Source: Clostridia bacterium (GTDB lineage: Bacteria > Bacillota_A > Clostridia > Christensenellales > Borkfalkiaceae). From it: 12,215 nt of DNA. Where the stretch lies: contig JAFVQP010000149.1 of NCBI GenBank assembly GCA_017504735.1, positions 1 to 12,215 of the forward strand, given 5' to 3'. This document shows positions 6,053-12,140 of this stretch, in pieces. Both the position numbers and the translations under genes were made by a program. The number at the start of each line of letters is the position of its first letter. Positions within the stretch are counted from its first letter, which is position 1. The notes beneath the pieces were generated by a model. It was not told the DNA's origin. It worked only from the letters and a program-made list of their open reading frames with translations, and did no database searches.

Positions 6053-7225
6053 ATGAAATTACTTATTCCCGTAGCCTCAGGCTTAGAACAAACAACGAAA
6101 CGACAGCTTTTGTCCTTGGGCTTTGACAAAGCCCCTGCCGACAACGGACGGTTGGAAATCGAGGGGAACTGGCAGGATATTGCGCGCCTTAACGTCTTTT
6201 TGCGTAGCGGTGAACGTGTCCTCATTGTCCTCGACCGCTTTCACGCCGTAACCTTTGACGAGCTGTACGAAGGCATTTACAATATTCCTTGGGAAAACTG
6301 GCTGACCGTCGAATCGAAGATTTTGATGGACGGTAAGAGTGTGCAAAGCCAGCTCGCCGCCATCAAAGCGGCAGGCGGCGTGGCGAAAAAAGCGATTATT
6401 TCCCGCTTAGCGGACAAAATCCGTTCGGGTAGGAAAACCTTTTCAGAAACGGGCGCACGCTCCATTGTCGGTTGCTCCATTTATAAGGACGAGGTGACCA
6501 TTACCCTTGACACGTCGGGGGACGGCTTGCACAAGCGTGGCTATCGCTCCCTTGCATACAGCGCACCCCTCAAAGAAACGCTGGCGGCTGGGCTTATTGA
6601 CAGCACCTTCTACAACCCCGACAAGGACATTGAAAAACCGTTTGCGGATATTTTTTGCGGCAGCGGCACTCTCCCCATCGAGGCGGCAATGAAAGCCCTG
6701 CATATCGCACCTGGGAAAAATCGTGATTTTGACTTTAGCAAATGGGCTTGCGCCCCCAAGGGCATTTTACAGCTTGCCAAGGAAGAGGCGTTGGATGGTG
6801 AACTCAAAACCGCCCAACCCGTCATCTTCGGCAGTGATATTAACAAGGAAGCTATTTCCATTGCACAATATCATGCAAAACGCGCAGGCGTGGATAAGCA
6901 TATCCGCTTTTCCGTGGCGGATGCGCGAAAGTTCAAGAGTGATAAAAAGTACGGTATTTTACTGTCAAATCCCCCTTACGGTGAGCGTTTGAGCGAGGAA
7001 AAAGAGGTACGCACCCTTATGCGTGACGTGGGCAATGCCTTCCGCGCCCTGCCTGATTGGAACGCCTATATTTTGACCTCTTTACCCGACTTTGAAAGAT
7101 ATTTCGGAAAGAGTGCGGATAAGAAGAAAAAATTGTTCAACGCAAACCTGGTATGCGGATTTTACAGTTATTTTGGTAAACCACCCAAGTTTGAGGACGA
7201 AAAAAATCACAATTTTAAGAGGTAA
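6053..7225 (+). CDS. THUMP-domain class I RNA methyltransferase (RlmL/YpsC-like, 23S rRNA guanine-N2)
   Basis: This 390-residue protein has an N-terminal ferredoxin-like/THUMP RNA-binding half and a C-terminal Rossmann SAM-binding half. The linker motif DTSGDGLHKRGYR (ending near 165) is diagnostic of the RlmL/YpsC group. Motif I is FADIFCGSGTLPIEAA (around 197-212), an acidic residue for SAM ribose lies in FGSDINKEAI, and the catalytic motif is SNPPYGERL (around 304-312), of the NPPY type used for exocyclic amino groups of guanine. By homology it methylates guanine N2 in 23S rRNA; the exact position cannot be fixed here. The start at 6053 gives MKLLIPVASGLE, the typical family N-terminus. 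A longer in-frame opening at 5972 would cover the promoter. It is the first gene of a three-gene operon, 5 bp before the next. Confidence 0.88.
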   Translation: MKLLIPVASGLEQTTKRQLLSLGFDKAPADNGRLEIEGNWQDIARLNVFLRSGERVLIVLDRFHAVTFDELYEGIYNIPWENWLTVESKILMDGKSVQSQLAAIKAAGGVAKKAIISRLADKIRSGRKTFSETGARSIVGCSIYKDEVTITLDTSGDGLHKRGYRSLAYSAPLKETLAAGLIDSTFYNPDKDIEKPFADIFCGSGTLPIEAAMKALHIAPGKNRDFDFSKWACAPKGILQLAKEEALDGELKTAQPVIFGSDINKEAISIAQYHAKRAGVDKHIRFSVADARKFKSDKKYGILLSNPPYGERLSEEKEVRTLMRDVGNAFRALPDWNAYILTSLPDFERYFGKSADKKKKLFNANLVCGFYSYFGKPPKFEDEKNHNFKR

Positions 7226-7230
7226 AGTTT

Positions 7231-7908
7231 ATGTTTGATTATACGAGAAGTATCTTTAATAAGACCGTTGAAGATTTTAAAAGTATCGCATTTTTCTCCG
7301 CATTGCTTTTACAAATATTCCAAGTCGGCTACCTCATCTATGCCCTTTGCATCAAATCAGGAATTTTAATTGCGAACGTCGTGCTACTTACTCTTTCCAC
7401 CGCCTATCTTGGATTTATGTTATATATCCATTGGCAAGACGTAGCAAAGACAACGAAAAAGCTGCTAAAAAATATCTATCGTTGGTGCAAACGCATTATT
7501 AAGTTGTTTACACTCGGCGTATCCGTGTATGGTTTGTGTATCACCGCAACGGATACCCTTACCACCAAATCCTTAATCTCGATTGTCTTCCTTGTCTTTA
7601 TGGTTATTGCGTGGGTGTTAGACGTACTCTTCAGTGTAATTCTCTCCATCCTTGAAAAGCGCGCTAATCTCTTCTTTGATGCCATGAAAATGGACTTCGA
7701 ACCAGTGTTCAAAGCAAAAAATCTCTTTGATAAGATTAGAGGTAAAGAAGTTGAAGAGGAAATCGTTTCCACCAAGTCACGCGATACCCTGAATTCTTTA
7801 AAAGAAGAGTTTAAAGTAATGAAAGCGCAACAAAAATTAGATAAAAAAGCAGCAAAAGCCGCTTTAAAAGCAGAAAAGAAAGCAGCTAAAACCTCGAAAG
7901 GGGCTTAA
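7231..7908 (+). CDS. Unrecognised membrane protein, four helices and a Lys/Ala-rich tail
   Basis: I do not recognise a family for this 225-residue protein. It has a short soluble N-terminus and four hydrophobic segments, at about 19-40, 44-66, 89-108 and 114-138. A cytoplasmic-looking domain (about 140-225) follows and ends in a highly basic Lys/Ala-rich stretch from about residue 195, partly coiled-coil-like with many alternating K and A. Helices two and three are separated by a basic loop (KTTKKLLKNIYRWCKR), consistent with an inside location. It follows the methyltransferase by 5 bp, with an AGAGGT site inside the end of that gene, and precedes traX by 6 bp, so the three are co-transcribed. 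A membrane anchor or nucleic-acid-contacting tail is possible, but no function is assigned. Confidence 0.75.
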   Translation: MFDYTRSIFNKTVEDFKSIAFFSALLLQIFQVGYLIYALCIKSGILIANVVLLTLSTAYLGFMLYIHWQDVAKTTKKLLKNIYRWCKRIIKLFTLGVSVYGLCITATDTLTTKSLISIVFLVFMVIAWVLDVLFSVILSILEKRANLFFDAMKMDFEPVFKAKNLFDKIRGKEVEEEIVSTKSRDTLNSLKEEFKVMKAQQKLDKKAAKAALKAEKKAAKTSKGA

Positions 7909-7914
7909 AACGCC

Positions 7915-8721
7915 ATGGATACCTTAAAAAAATTACGTTTTTTAAATAGCAACGGTTTGAAATTGCTTGCCGCCATATTTATGCTTTTCGACCATTTGGG
8001 GTTAATTTTCTTCCCCAACGTAGCGTGGCTTCGTATGGTTGGCAGGTTGTCAATGCCTCTCTTCGCATTCGCGATTGCGGAAGGTTGCCGTTATACCAAA
8101 AATAAATGGAAACATTTTTCCCTTTTATTCGGTTTGGGTGCTGCGTGCCAACTAGTGTATTTCATCTTCGACCCCACCACGATATATCTCGGTATTTTAA
8201 TCACCTTCTCCCTCTCCACCTTGATGATTTACGCATTGCAGTTTGCCAAGAAATGCACCTTTGAAGAAAAGCCGAATATCCTTCGCACCATTTGCGCTTG
8301 GCTGTTATTCATCCTTTTGGTGGTAGGTGTATATACGTTTTGTTCCTTCTGTGAAAACTCACCCAAGGTCGACATCGACTACAAATTCTATGGCTGTATC
8401 TTGCCCGTATTTGCATCGTTGTTTGACTTTCACCGCATACCTGCCCCCTCTATTTTGAAAAAATTGGACGTTTTGCCCCTGCGCGTTTTGTGTATGGCAA
8501 TCCCCATTGTTTTGTGTATGGCAATCCCCACGTCCCCTTTCTTTATCACAAGTATGCCTTGGAAAATCACCGTCTATACGATTTTTACCATCCCTATTTT
8601 ACTACTCTACAACGGTGAAAAGGGCAAAGTGAATATGAAGTATTTCTTCTACATCTTCTACCCCCTGCATTTGGGTTTACTAGAAGGCATCGCAATGGCA
8701 ATGATGCTATTTAAACTGTAA
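7915..8721 (+). CDS. TraX family integral membrane protein
   Basis: This 268-residue polytopic membrane protein matches the TraX family. The N-terminal block NGLKLLAAIFMLFDHLGLIF (about 12-31) is followed by WLRMVGRLSMPLFAFAIAEG (about 38-57), carrying the family D-H, GR and P-F-A landmarks. Then come roughly seven further hydrophobic segments and a C-terminal YPLHLGLLE. F-plasmid TraX acetylates pilin, but chromosomal Firmicutes homologues are not tied to conjugation and their substrate is unknown; an acyltransferase role is inference. There are no conjugation genes nearby. An AAAGGGG site precedes the ATG, 6 bp after the upstream gene. Residues 191-206 contain an exact-length tandem duplication (VLCMAIPI, VLCMAIPT) from a 24-bp DNA repeat. 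Confidence 0.85.
   Translation: MDTLKKLRFLNSNGLKLLAAIFMLFDHLGLIFFPNVAWLRMVGRLSMPLFAFAIAEGCRYTKNKWKHFSLLFGLGAACQLVYFIFDPTTIYLGILITFSLSTLMIYALQFAKKCTFEEKPNILRTICAWLLFILLVVGVYTFCSFCENSPKVDIDYKFYGCILPVFASLFDFHRIPAPSILKKLDVLPLRVLCMAIPIVLCMAIPTSPFFITSMPWKITVYTIFTIPILLLYNGEKGKVNMKYFFYIFYPLHLGLLEGIAMAMMLFKL
8485..8530 (+). repeat. 24-bp-period tandem duplication inside traX
   Basis: Two identical 22-bp copies (8485-8506 and 8509-8530) lie in tandem with a period of 24 bp, adding eight residues in frame (VLCMAIPI / VLCMAIPT) within a hydrophobic segment. The near-complete DNA identity implies a recent slippage or unequal-exchange event. Confidence 0.9.
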
Positions 8722-8727
8722 AATGAA

Positions 8728-8757
8728 AAACGGAGCTTCCATACGGTAGCTCCGTTT
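8728..8757. terminator. Bidirectional terminator between traX and the Feo Cys-rich gene
   Basis: AAACGGAGCT (8728-8737) pairs with AGCTCCGTTT (8748-8757), with a further CC/GG pairing near the loop. It is followed by TTTCTTTTT on the plus strand and TTTTTCATTTT on the minus strand, so it can end both convergent operons. Confidence 0.9.
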
Positions 8758-8761
8758 CTTT

Positions 8762-8977
8762 TTAAAACATTCCGTCGTCGGTTTCCGTCGGCTGTTCTGC
8801 GGGCGCACCCGAAGGCTTTTCCGCCCTACGGCTTGCACAGGCACTTGCGTGCGGACATCCACCGCAACCACAGCCGCAACCTGATTTCCCTTGCCGTTTT
8901 TGCTTGATTAAGTATGCAATGATACCTAAAACAGCAAGCGCTAATACAGCAATAATCACGTAATCAATTAATGTCAT
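8762..8977 (-). CDS. FeoB-associated Cys-rich membrane protein
   Basis: This 71-residue protein has one N-terminal transmembrane helix (about 5-25, DYVIIAVLALAVLGIIAYLI). A basic stop-transfer stretch (KQKRQGK) follows, then a dense cysteine cluster GCGCGCGGCPHASAC (about 33-47) and a polar acidic tail. The arrangement matches the small Cys-rich proteins that accompany FeoB in Firmicutes and Bacteroidota. They are thought to assist ferrous iron passage or delivery at the inner face of the membrane, and probably take the role of FeoC. The three alternating CG pairs could bind metal. It lies downstream of feoB on the same strand, but a 123-bp palindromic element separates them. AAGGAG sits about 13 nt before the ATG, longer than usual spacing. 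No independent promoter was seen. Confidence 0.82.
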   Translation of the reverse strand: MTLIDYVIIAVLALAVLGIIAYLIKQKRQGKSGCGCGCGGCPHASACASRRAEKPSGAPAEQPTETDDGMF

Positions 8978-9006
8978 ATGTCTTTATTTTCTCCTTAAGT
9001 ACCATA

Positions 9007-9129
9007 TTGATGATGCAGTTGCAAGCAGTTCAAGGCGTAGCAAGTACCTTTGAGGGCGCGTACAAGGACGTACGTAACCGAAAAGGCACGGAGCTACAAC
9101 GCTAAAATGCGATGCAAATCCATCATCAA
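9007..9129. repeat. MITE-like palindromic element inside the feo operon
   Basis: Perfect 9-bp terminal inverted repeats TTGATGATG (9007-9015) and CATCATCAA (9121-9129) enclose further nested pairing. TTGCA (9019-9023) pairs with TGCAA (9113-9117), GTAGC (9037-9041) with GCTAC (9093-9097), CCTTT (9047-9051) with AAAGG (9082-9086), and CGTAC (9059-9063) with GTACG (9070-9074) around loop AAGGAC. The whole can fold as one long imperfect hairpin in the feoB to Cys-rich gene transcript. It carries no transposase and no terminator-like U-run. The size and layout suggest a miniature inverted-repeat or REP-like element, which should recur in the genome; that is untested. A structured RNA is the alternative. 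Confidence 0.55.
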
Positions 9130-9170
9130 ACTCATCTAATACCTGCCCCCGTCAAAACGAGGAACAGTCC

Positions 9171-11453
9171 TTATTTTTCCCGATTCAAAAGGCGCTTTTC
9201 TGTGTCTTTTTTATCCATATGTTTATTATACAGCCAAATCGCAACCGCTGCCAAAATTGCCACCGCCGCCCAAATCGCAACGGTCCAAACAAACTTCCCT
9301 ACGGTGTAAACGATGGTTGAAGTCAAATAGGAAACCACAATCCAAAAGAGGAGCGTCCATTTAAACTTTTCCTTGCCAATTTCCCCTCTTGCCGCCGCCA
9401 CAGCCGCAAAGCAAGGGATGGTCAACATATTAAACGCAATGAAAGAAATCAAGGCAGGGATATCAATCCCCGTTGCCGCAATCATCACAGCAACCTCTTC
9501 CACACCTTCTTCCATACCGCCGACGATCGTTGCACCAAGGCATGCCGCTAACGCGCCGAATGCCGCAATTACGTCTTCTTTCGCAATCAACCCAAGCAAT
9601 GCCGCCACAGCAAATACCCAGCCGTTTTCGTTTAACTGACTGCCAAACCCAAGCGGTGTAAACAAGGGTTGAATGAGCTTACCAATGGAAGCGAGCACCG
9701 ATTGATCCATATGTTCTTCGCCAACGTAGTTCCAACTCCAACCGAAATTCGACAAAAACCAAATCACAATACAGGACATCAAAATGATGGTAAATGCCTT
9801 TTCGATAAAGTGCTTTGCCTTATCCCAAAGATGCAACATCAAATTCTTGAACCCAGGCATATGATAGGTAGGGAGCTCCATAATGAAAGGAGAAGCTTCC
9901 CCCCTTTGCGTGGTATTTCTCATCACAAGCAAAGAAATAAGTGCCACCACAATACCCAAAACATACATCGAATAGGTAATCACGTCAGCATTTAAACCAT
10001 TTACTTGCTGTGCAATCGCACCCGAAATTGCAAGCAAAATGGGCATTTTCGCACCGCACGAGAAGAAGGGAATGACACGTACCGTTGCCTGTCTTTCTCT
10101 TTCATCCGCCATCGTGCGTGTGTTAATCATCGCAGGCACCGAACAGCCAAAGCCCATAATCATGGGCATAAACGCTCTACCCGAAACACCAAAACGGCGG
10201 AAAATTCTATCCAACATAAACGCTACGCGCGCCATATAACCGCTGTCTTCCAAAATGGAGAAGAAAAGGAACAATACCAAAATTTGCGGTAAGAAGGAAA
10301 GCACAGCCGCAATACCGCCCCAAACACCGTCTATGAGCAAGCTGATGACAACGGGGCTTGCGCCAAGCCCTTCAAAACCAAGGGTCAGCCATTCCCCCAT
10401 CGAACCCGTAAACAACTCCATCGCATTAAACAATATTGTGCCGGGGGCGTTTAAGCCGTCGCCGAAAAATATCGTCTTCGCCGCGTTACCCTCCACGCCG
10501 CACCATTCGCCAAACGCAGGAATGATACTGCCCAGGTAAAGGAAGTTCGCCGAGAAAGTAAGGTGGAAAATTGCAAACATAATCAAAAGGAAAATGGGGA
10601 TACCCGCCCACTTATGGGTCAGCACTTTATCCACTTTATCCGATTTGGAAAGATGGTCGTAACCATACTTTCTTGCGCGTGTCAAGGTCGTGGAGAAATG
10701 CGCCGTTATGTACTTATATCTCGCATCCGCAATTGCCGCTTCCGTATCACCACCAAAGGGATCGTTTACCACGTTTTCCTTGATAAACGCTTCCGCCGCG
10801 CGCGCTTCCGCAGGGTGATTACTCACCTCGATAGCGTCCTTTTCAACAAGCTTTACCGCATGGAATAACGGTTCTTCTACCTCTTTTAATTTTAAGGCAA
10901 TTTCTGCGTTGGAAATAGCAGAACCAAGCGCCGATTCCTTTAACACGCTGACCGCTTTGCGAGGATTTTTAATTGCACCCATCGCACGATCCATCAAGCC
11001 GTCTACGTTATTACCGCGTAAAGCGGAAATTTCCACCACGGGCAACCCAATACGCTTTTCCAAGGACTTCACGTCGATATGGTCACCGTTTTTATCCAAA
11101 ACGTCTGTCATATTCAGCGCAACCACCATCGGTACGTCCAATTCCATCAGCTGTGTTGTAAGGTAAAGGTTACGCTCTAAGTTGGTGGCATCCACGATAC
11201 TGATGATACAGTCGGGACGTTCATCCAAAATGAAATTTCGCGCAATCACCTCTTCAGGGGTGTAAGGCGAAAGGGAATAAATACCGGGCAAATCGACAAT
11301 ATCTACCGGTTCTTCTCCCTTTTTGTAAGTTCCCTCACGCTTATCTACCGTTACCCCAGGCCAGTTGCCCACGTGCGCCGTACTGCCTGTTAACGCATTG
11401 AATAGCGTGGTTTTCCCTGCGTTGGGATTGCCCACTAATGCAAATCTTAACAT
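9171..11453 (-). CDS. feoB: Ferrous iron transporter FeoB
   Basis: This 760-residue protein is the main Fe(II) uptake permease. The N-terminal G domain has G1 GNPNAGKTT (8-16), G2 around GNWPGVTVDK (29-38), G3 DLPG (54-57), G4 NMTD (114-117) and a G5-like SALRG near 143. A guanine-dissociation-inhibitor-type helical region follows up to about 270. The polytopic membrane domain then carries the two gate segments with conserved cysteines, GFGCSVPA (around 430-438) and PFFSCGAKMP (around 460-468). The C-terminus is a hydrophobic helix with a basic tail and lacks a Cys cluster, which is supplied by the separate downstream gene. It starts 12 bp after feoA (ATG at 11453). Expression is most likely from the promoter before feoA, under the DtxR-type operators. 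Confidence 0.97.
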   Translation of the reverse strand: MLRFALVGNPNAGKTTLFNALTGSTAHVGNWPGVTVDKREGTYKKGEEPVDIVDLPGIYSLSPYTPEEVIARNFILDERPDCIISIVDATNLERNLYLTTQLMELDVPMVVALNMTDVLDKNGDHIDVKSLEKRIGLPVVEISALRGNNVDGLMDRAMGAIKNPRKAVSVLKESALGSAISNAEIALKLKEVEEPLFHAVKLVEKDAIEVSNHPAEARAAEAFIKENVVNDPFGGDTEAAIADARYKYITAHFSTTLTRARKYGYDHLSKSDKVDKVLTHKWAGIPIFLLIMFAIFHLTFSANFLYLGSIIPAFGEWCGVEGNAAKTIFFGDGLNAPGTILFNAMELFTGSMGEWLTLGFEGLGASPVVISLLIDGVWGGIAAVLSFLPQILVLFLFFSILEDSGYMARVAFMLDRIFRRFGVSGRAFMPMIMGFGCSVPAMINTRTMADERERQATVRVIPFFSCGAKMPILLAISGAIAQQVNGLNADVITYSMYVLGIVVALISLLVMRNTTQRGEASPFIMELPTYHMPGFKNLMLHLWDKAKHFIEKAFTIILMSCIVIWFLSNFGWSWNYVGEEHMDQSVLASIGKLIQPLFTPLGFGSQLNENGWVFAVAALLGLIAKEDVIAAFGALAACLGATIVGGMEEGVEEVAVMIAATGIDIPALISFIAFNMLTIPCFAAVAAARGEIGKEKFKWTLLFWIVVSYLTSTIVYTVGKFVWTVAIWAAVAILAAVAIWLYNKHMDKKDTEKRLLNREK

Positions 11454-11465
11454 AGTATCTCCTTA

Positions 11466-11687
11466 TTATTTTACTTCTACCTGAGACGCTTCGGATTTTC
11501 TCAAGGTTAATTCGTAGCCGCGGAGCGCAATTTCGATGGGGTCGCCAAGCGGTGCCTTTTTCCTTAAATACACCTCCGCGCCAGGCGTAATGCCCATATC
11601 AAACAAACGACGGCGTATAGCACCCTCACCATGCACTACCGTAACCGTAGCTCTTTCACCGATCTCCAACTGCGATAAAAGTTTCAT
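11466..11687 (-). CDS. feoA: Ferrous iron transport accessory protein FeoA
   Basis: This 73-residue cytosolic protein has an SH3-like beta barrel, the same fold as the C-terminal domain of DtxR regulators. The family pattern is complete: G-E (residues 9-10), IRRRLFDMGITPGAEV (about 24-39), APLGDPIEIALRGYELTLRKSEA (about 45-67). It interacts with FeoB and is needed for iron uptake, though its exact action is debated. AAGGAG lies before the ATG. It is the first gene of the feo operon, transcribed from the promoter at 11769-11797. Confidence 0.95.
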   Translation of the reverse strand: MKLLSQLEIGERATVTVVHGEGAIRRRLFDMGITPGAEVYLRKKAPLGDPIEIALRGYELTLRKSEASQVEVK

Positions 11688-11706
11688 ACTCTGCTCCTTA
11701 TAATTT

Positions 11707-11722
11707 CTTAACCGTGGTTAAG
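11707..11722. promoter_or_regulatory. Probable DtxR-family operator, copy in the feoA leader
   Basis: CTTAACC-GT-GGTTAAG is a dyad with 7-bp arms in the feoA leader, 7 bp upstream of the AAGGAG site. A 13-bp core (AACCGTGGTTAAG) recurs exactly at 11807-11819. The adjacent DtxR-family fragment and the iron genes suggest an iron-dependent repressor as the binding protein, although the arm order differs from the classical TTAGG-CCTAA DtxR box. Confidence 0.68.
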
Positions 11723-11730
11723 TTTTTAAT

Positions 11731-11754
11731 CGAAAGAAAAAGCGGATTCCTATC
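11731..11754 (-). promoter_or_regulatory. Short hairpin with T-run in the feoA leader, possible attenuator
   Basis: On the minus strand CGGAT-AGGA-ATCCG is followed by CTTTTTCTTT, about 15 nt after the predicted transcript start. With only a 5-bp stem it is a weak terminator at best; it could stabilise the mRNA or be chance. Confidence 0.25.
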
Positions 11755-11768
11755 CGTTATCCTTATGT

Positions 11769-11797
11769 ATTATATCACCATCTTATGCTTATGTCAA
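11769..11797 (-). promoter_or_regulatory. Consensus promoter of the feo operon
   Basis: On the minus strand TTGACA (11797-11792), a 17-bp spacer and TATAAT (11774-11769) match the consensus exactly. Transcription should start near 11762, giving a leader of about 75 nt. Operator-like dyads lie on both sides, and an A/T-rich upstream stretch may act as an UP element. Confidence 0.88.
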
Positions 11798-11804
11798 GCA
11801 AAAA

Positions 11805-11819
11805 TAAACCGTGGTTAAG
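11805..11819. promoter_or_regulatory. Probable DtxR-family operator, copy upstream of the feo -35 box
   Basis: TAAACC-GT-GGTTAAG shares the 13-bp core AACCGTGGTTAAG (11807-11819) with the leader copy, 97 bp away; the left arm has one changed position. It ends about 8 bp upstream of the -35 box. Exact recurrence of a long dyad core around one promoter is strong evidence for a protein site; the identity of the protein is inferred. Confidence 0.68.
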
Positions 11820-11828
11820 AAATTTTTA

Positions 11829-11856
11829 CCAATTTTTTTAACAAATTTTTTTAACA
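11829..11856. promoter_or_regulatory. A/T-tract repeats upstream of the feo promoter
   Basis: CAATTTTTTTAA and CAAATTTTTTTAA are repeated at a period of about 13 bp, then a third partial CAATTT. On the minus strand these are A-tracts 30-60 bp upstream of the feo -35 box. They may help polymerase binding or bend DNA, or simply reflect an A/T-rich spacer. Confidence 0.3.
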
Positions 11857-11878
11857 ATTTGTATATTATATAAAATAA

Positions 11879-11898
11879 GGAAGGGCGACTGCCCTTCC
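11879..11898 (-). terminator. Intrinsic terminator of the DtxR-family gene
   Basis: GGAAGGGC (11879-11886) pairs perfectly with GCCCTTCC (11891-11898) around a 4-nt loop. It is 8 bp past the stop codon at 11907 and is followed on the minus strand by TTATTTTATA. It separates the regulator from feoA; the plus-strand side is also T-rich (CTTTCTTTTT). Confidence 0.88.
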
Positions 11899-11906
11899 CT
11901 TTCTTT

Positions 11907-12140
11907 TTACTTTTCTAATGCTTTTTTCATCATCAAAAAGGTTTCTTCCGAGATGAGGTGTTCCATATTGCAAGCGTCCTCCTCCGCCGAGGGTGCCGAC
12001 ACACCGCATTGCATCAAATAATCACGGATGATGCAATGTTTTTCATACACCATTTCCGCATATTGCGTACCTTCTTCCGTAAGGTAAAGGTGTTTCCCAT
12101 CCTCATAGATATAGCCCTTTTCCACAAGGTTCAGAGGCAT
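11907..12140 (-). pseudogene. DtxR/MntR-family metal-dependent repressor, C-terminal fragment
   Basis: Seventy-odd residues match the second part of a short DtxR/MntR-type repressor. NLVEKGYIYEDGKHLYLTEEG is the end of the recognition region and the winged-helix wing. EKHCIIRDYLMQCGVSAPSAEEDACNMEHLISEETF holds the metal-site pattern of the dimerisation domain (E-x-H near the start, C-x-x-E-H later). The N-terminal 45 or so residues with the first helices and recognition helix are absent. The codon before the ATG is an in-frame TAA, and no frame of the 75 bp beyond reads like a DtxR N-terminus. Codons upstream of NLVEKG (MPL) may already be foreign. Either the gene is truly broken or the sequence end is an assembly fault. 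If intact in the genome, it is the natural regulator of the adjacent feo operon. Confidence 0.78.

Noticed and set aside
7915..8721. TraX as evidence of a conjugative or mobile element.
   Set aside because: No relaxase, type IV coupling protein, integrase or attachment site is present; chromosomal TraX homologues are common in Firmicutes.
9013..9105. A 30-codon open frame inside the palindromic element as a small protein gene.
   Set aside because: It has no ribosome binding site and lies wholly within the inverted-repeat structure; listed only as a property of the element.
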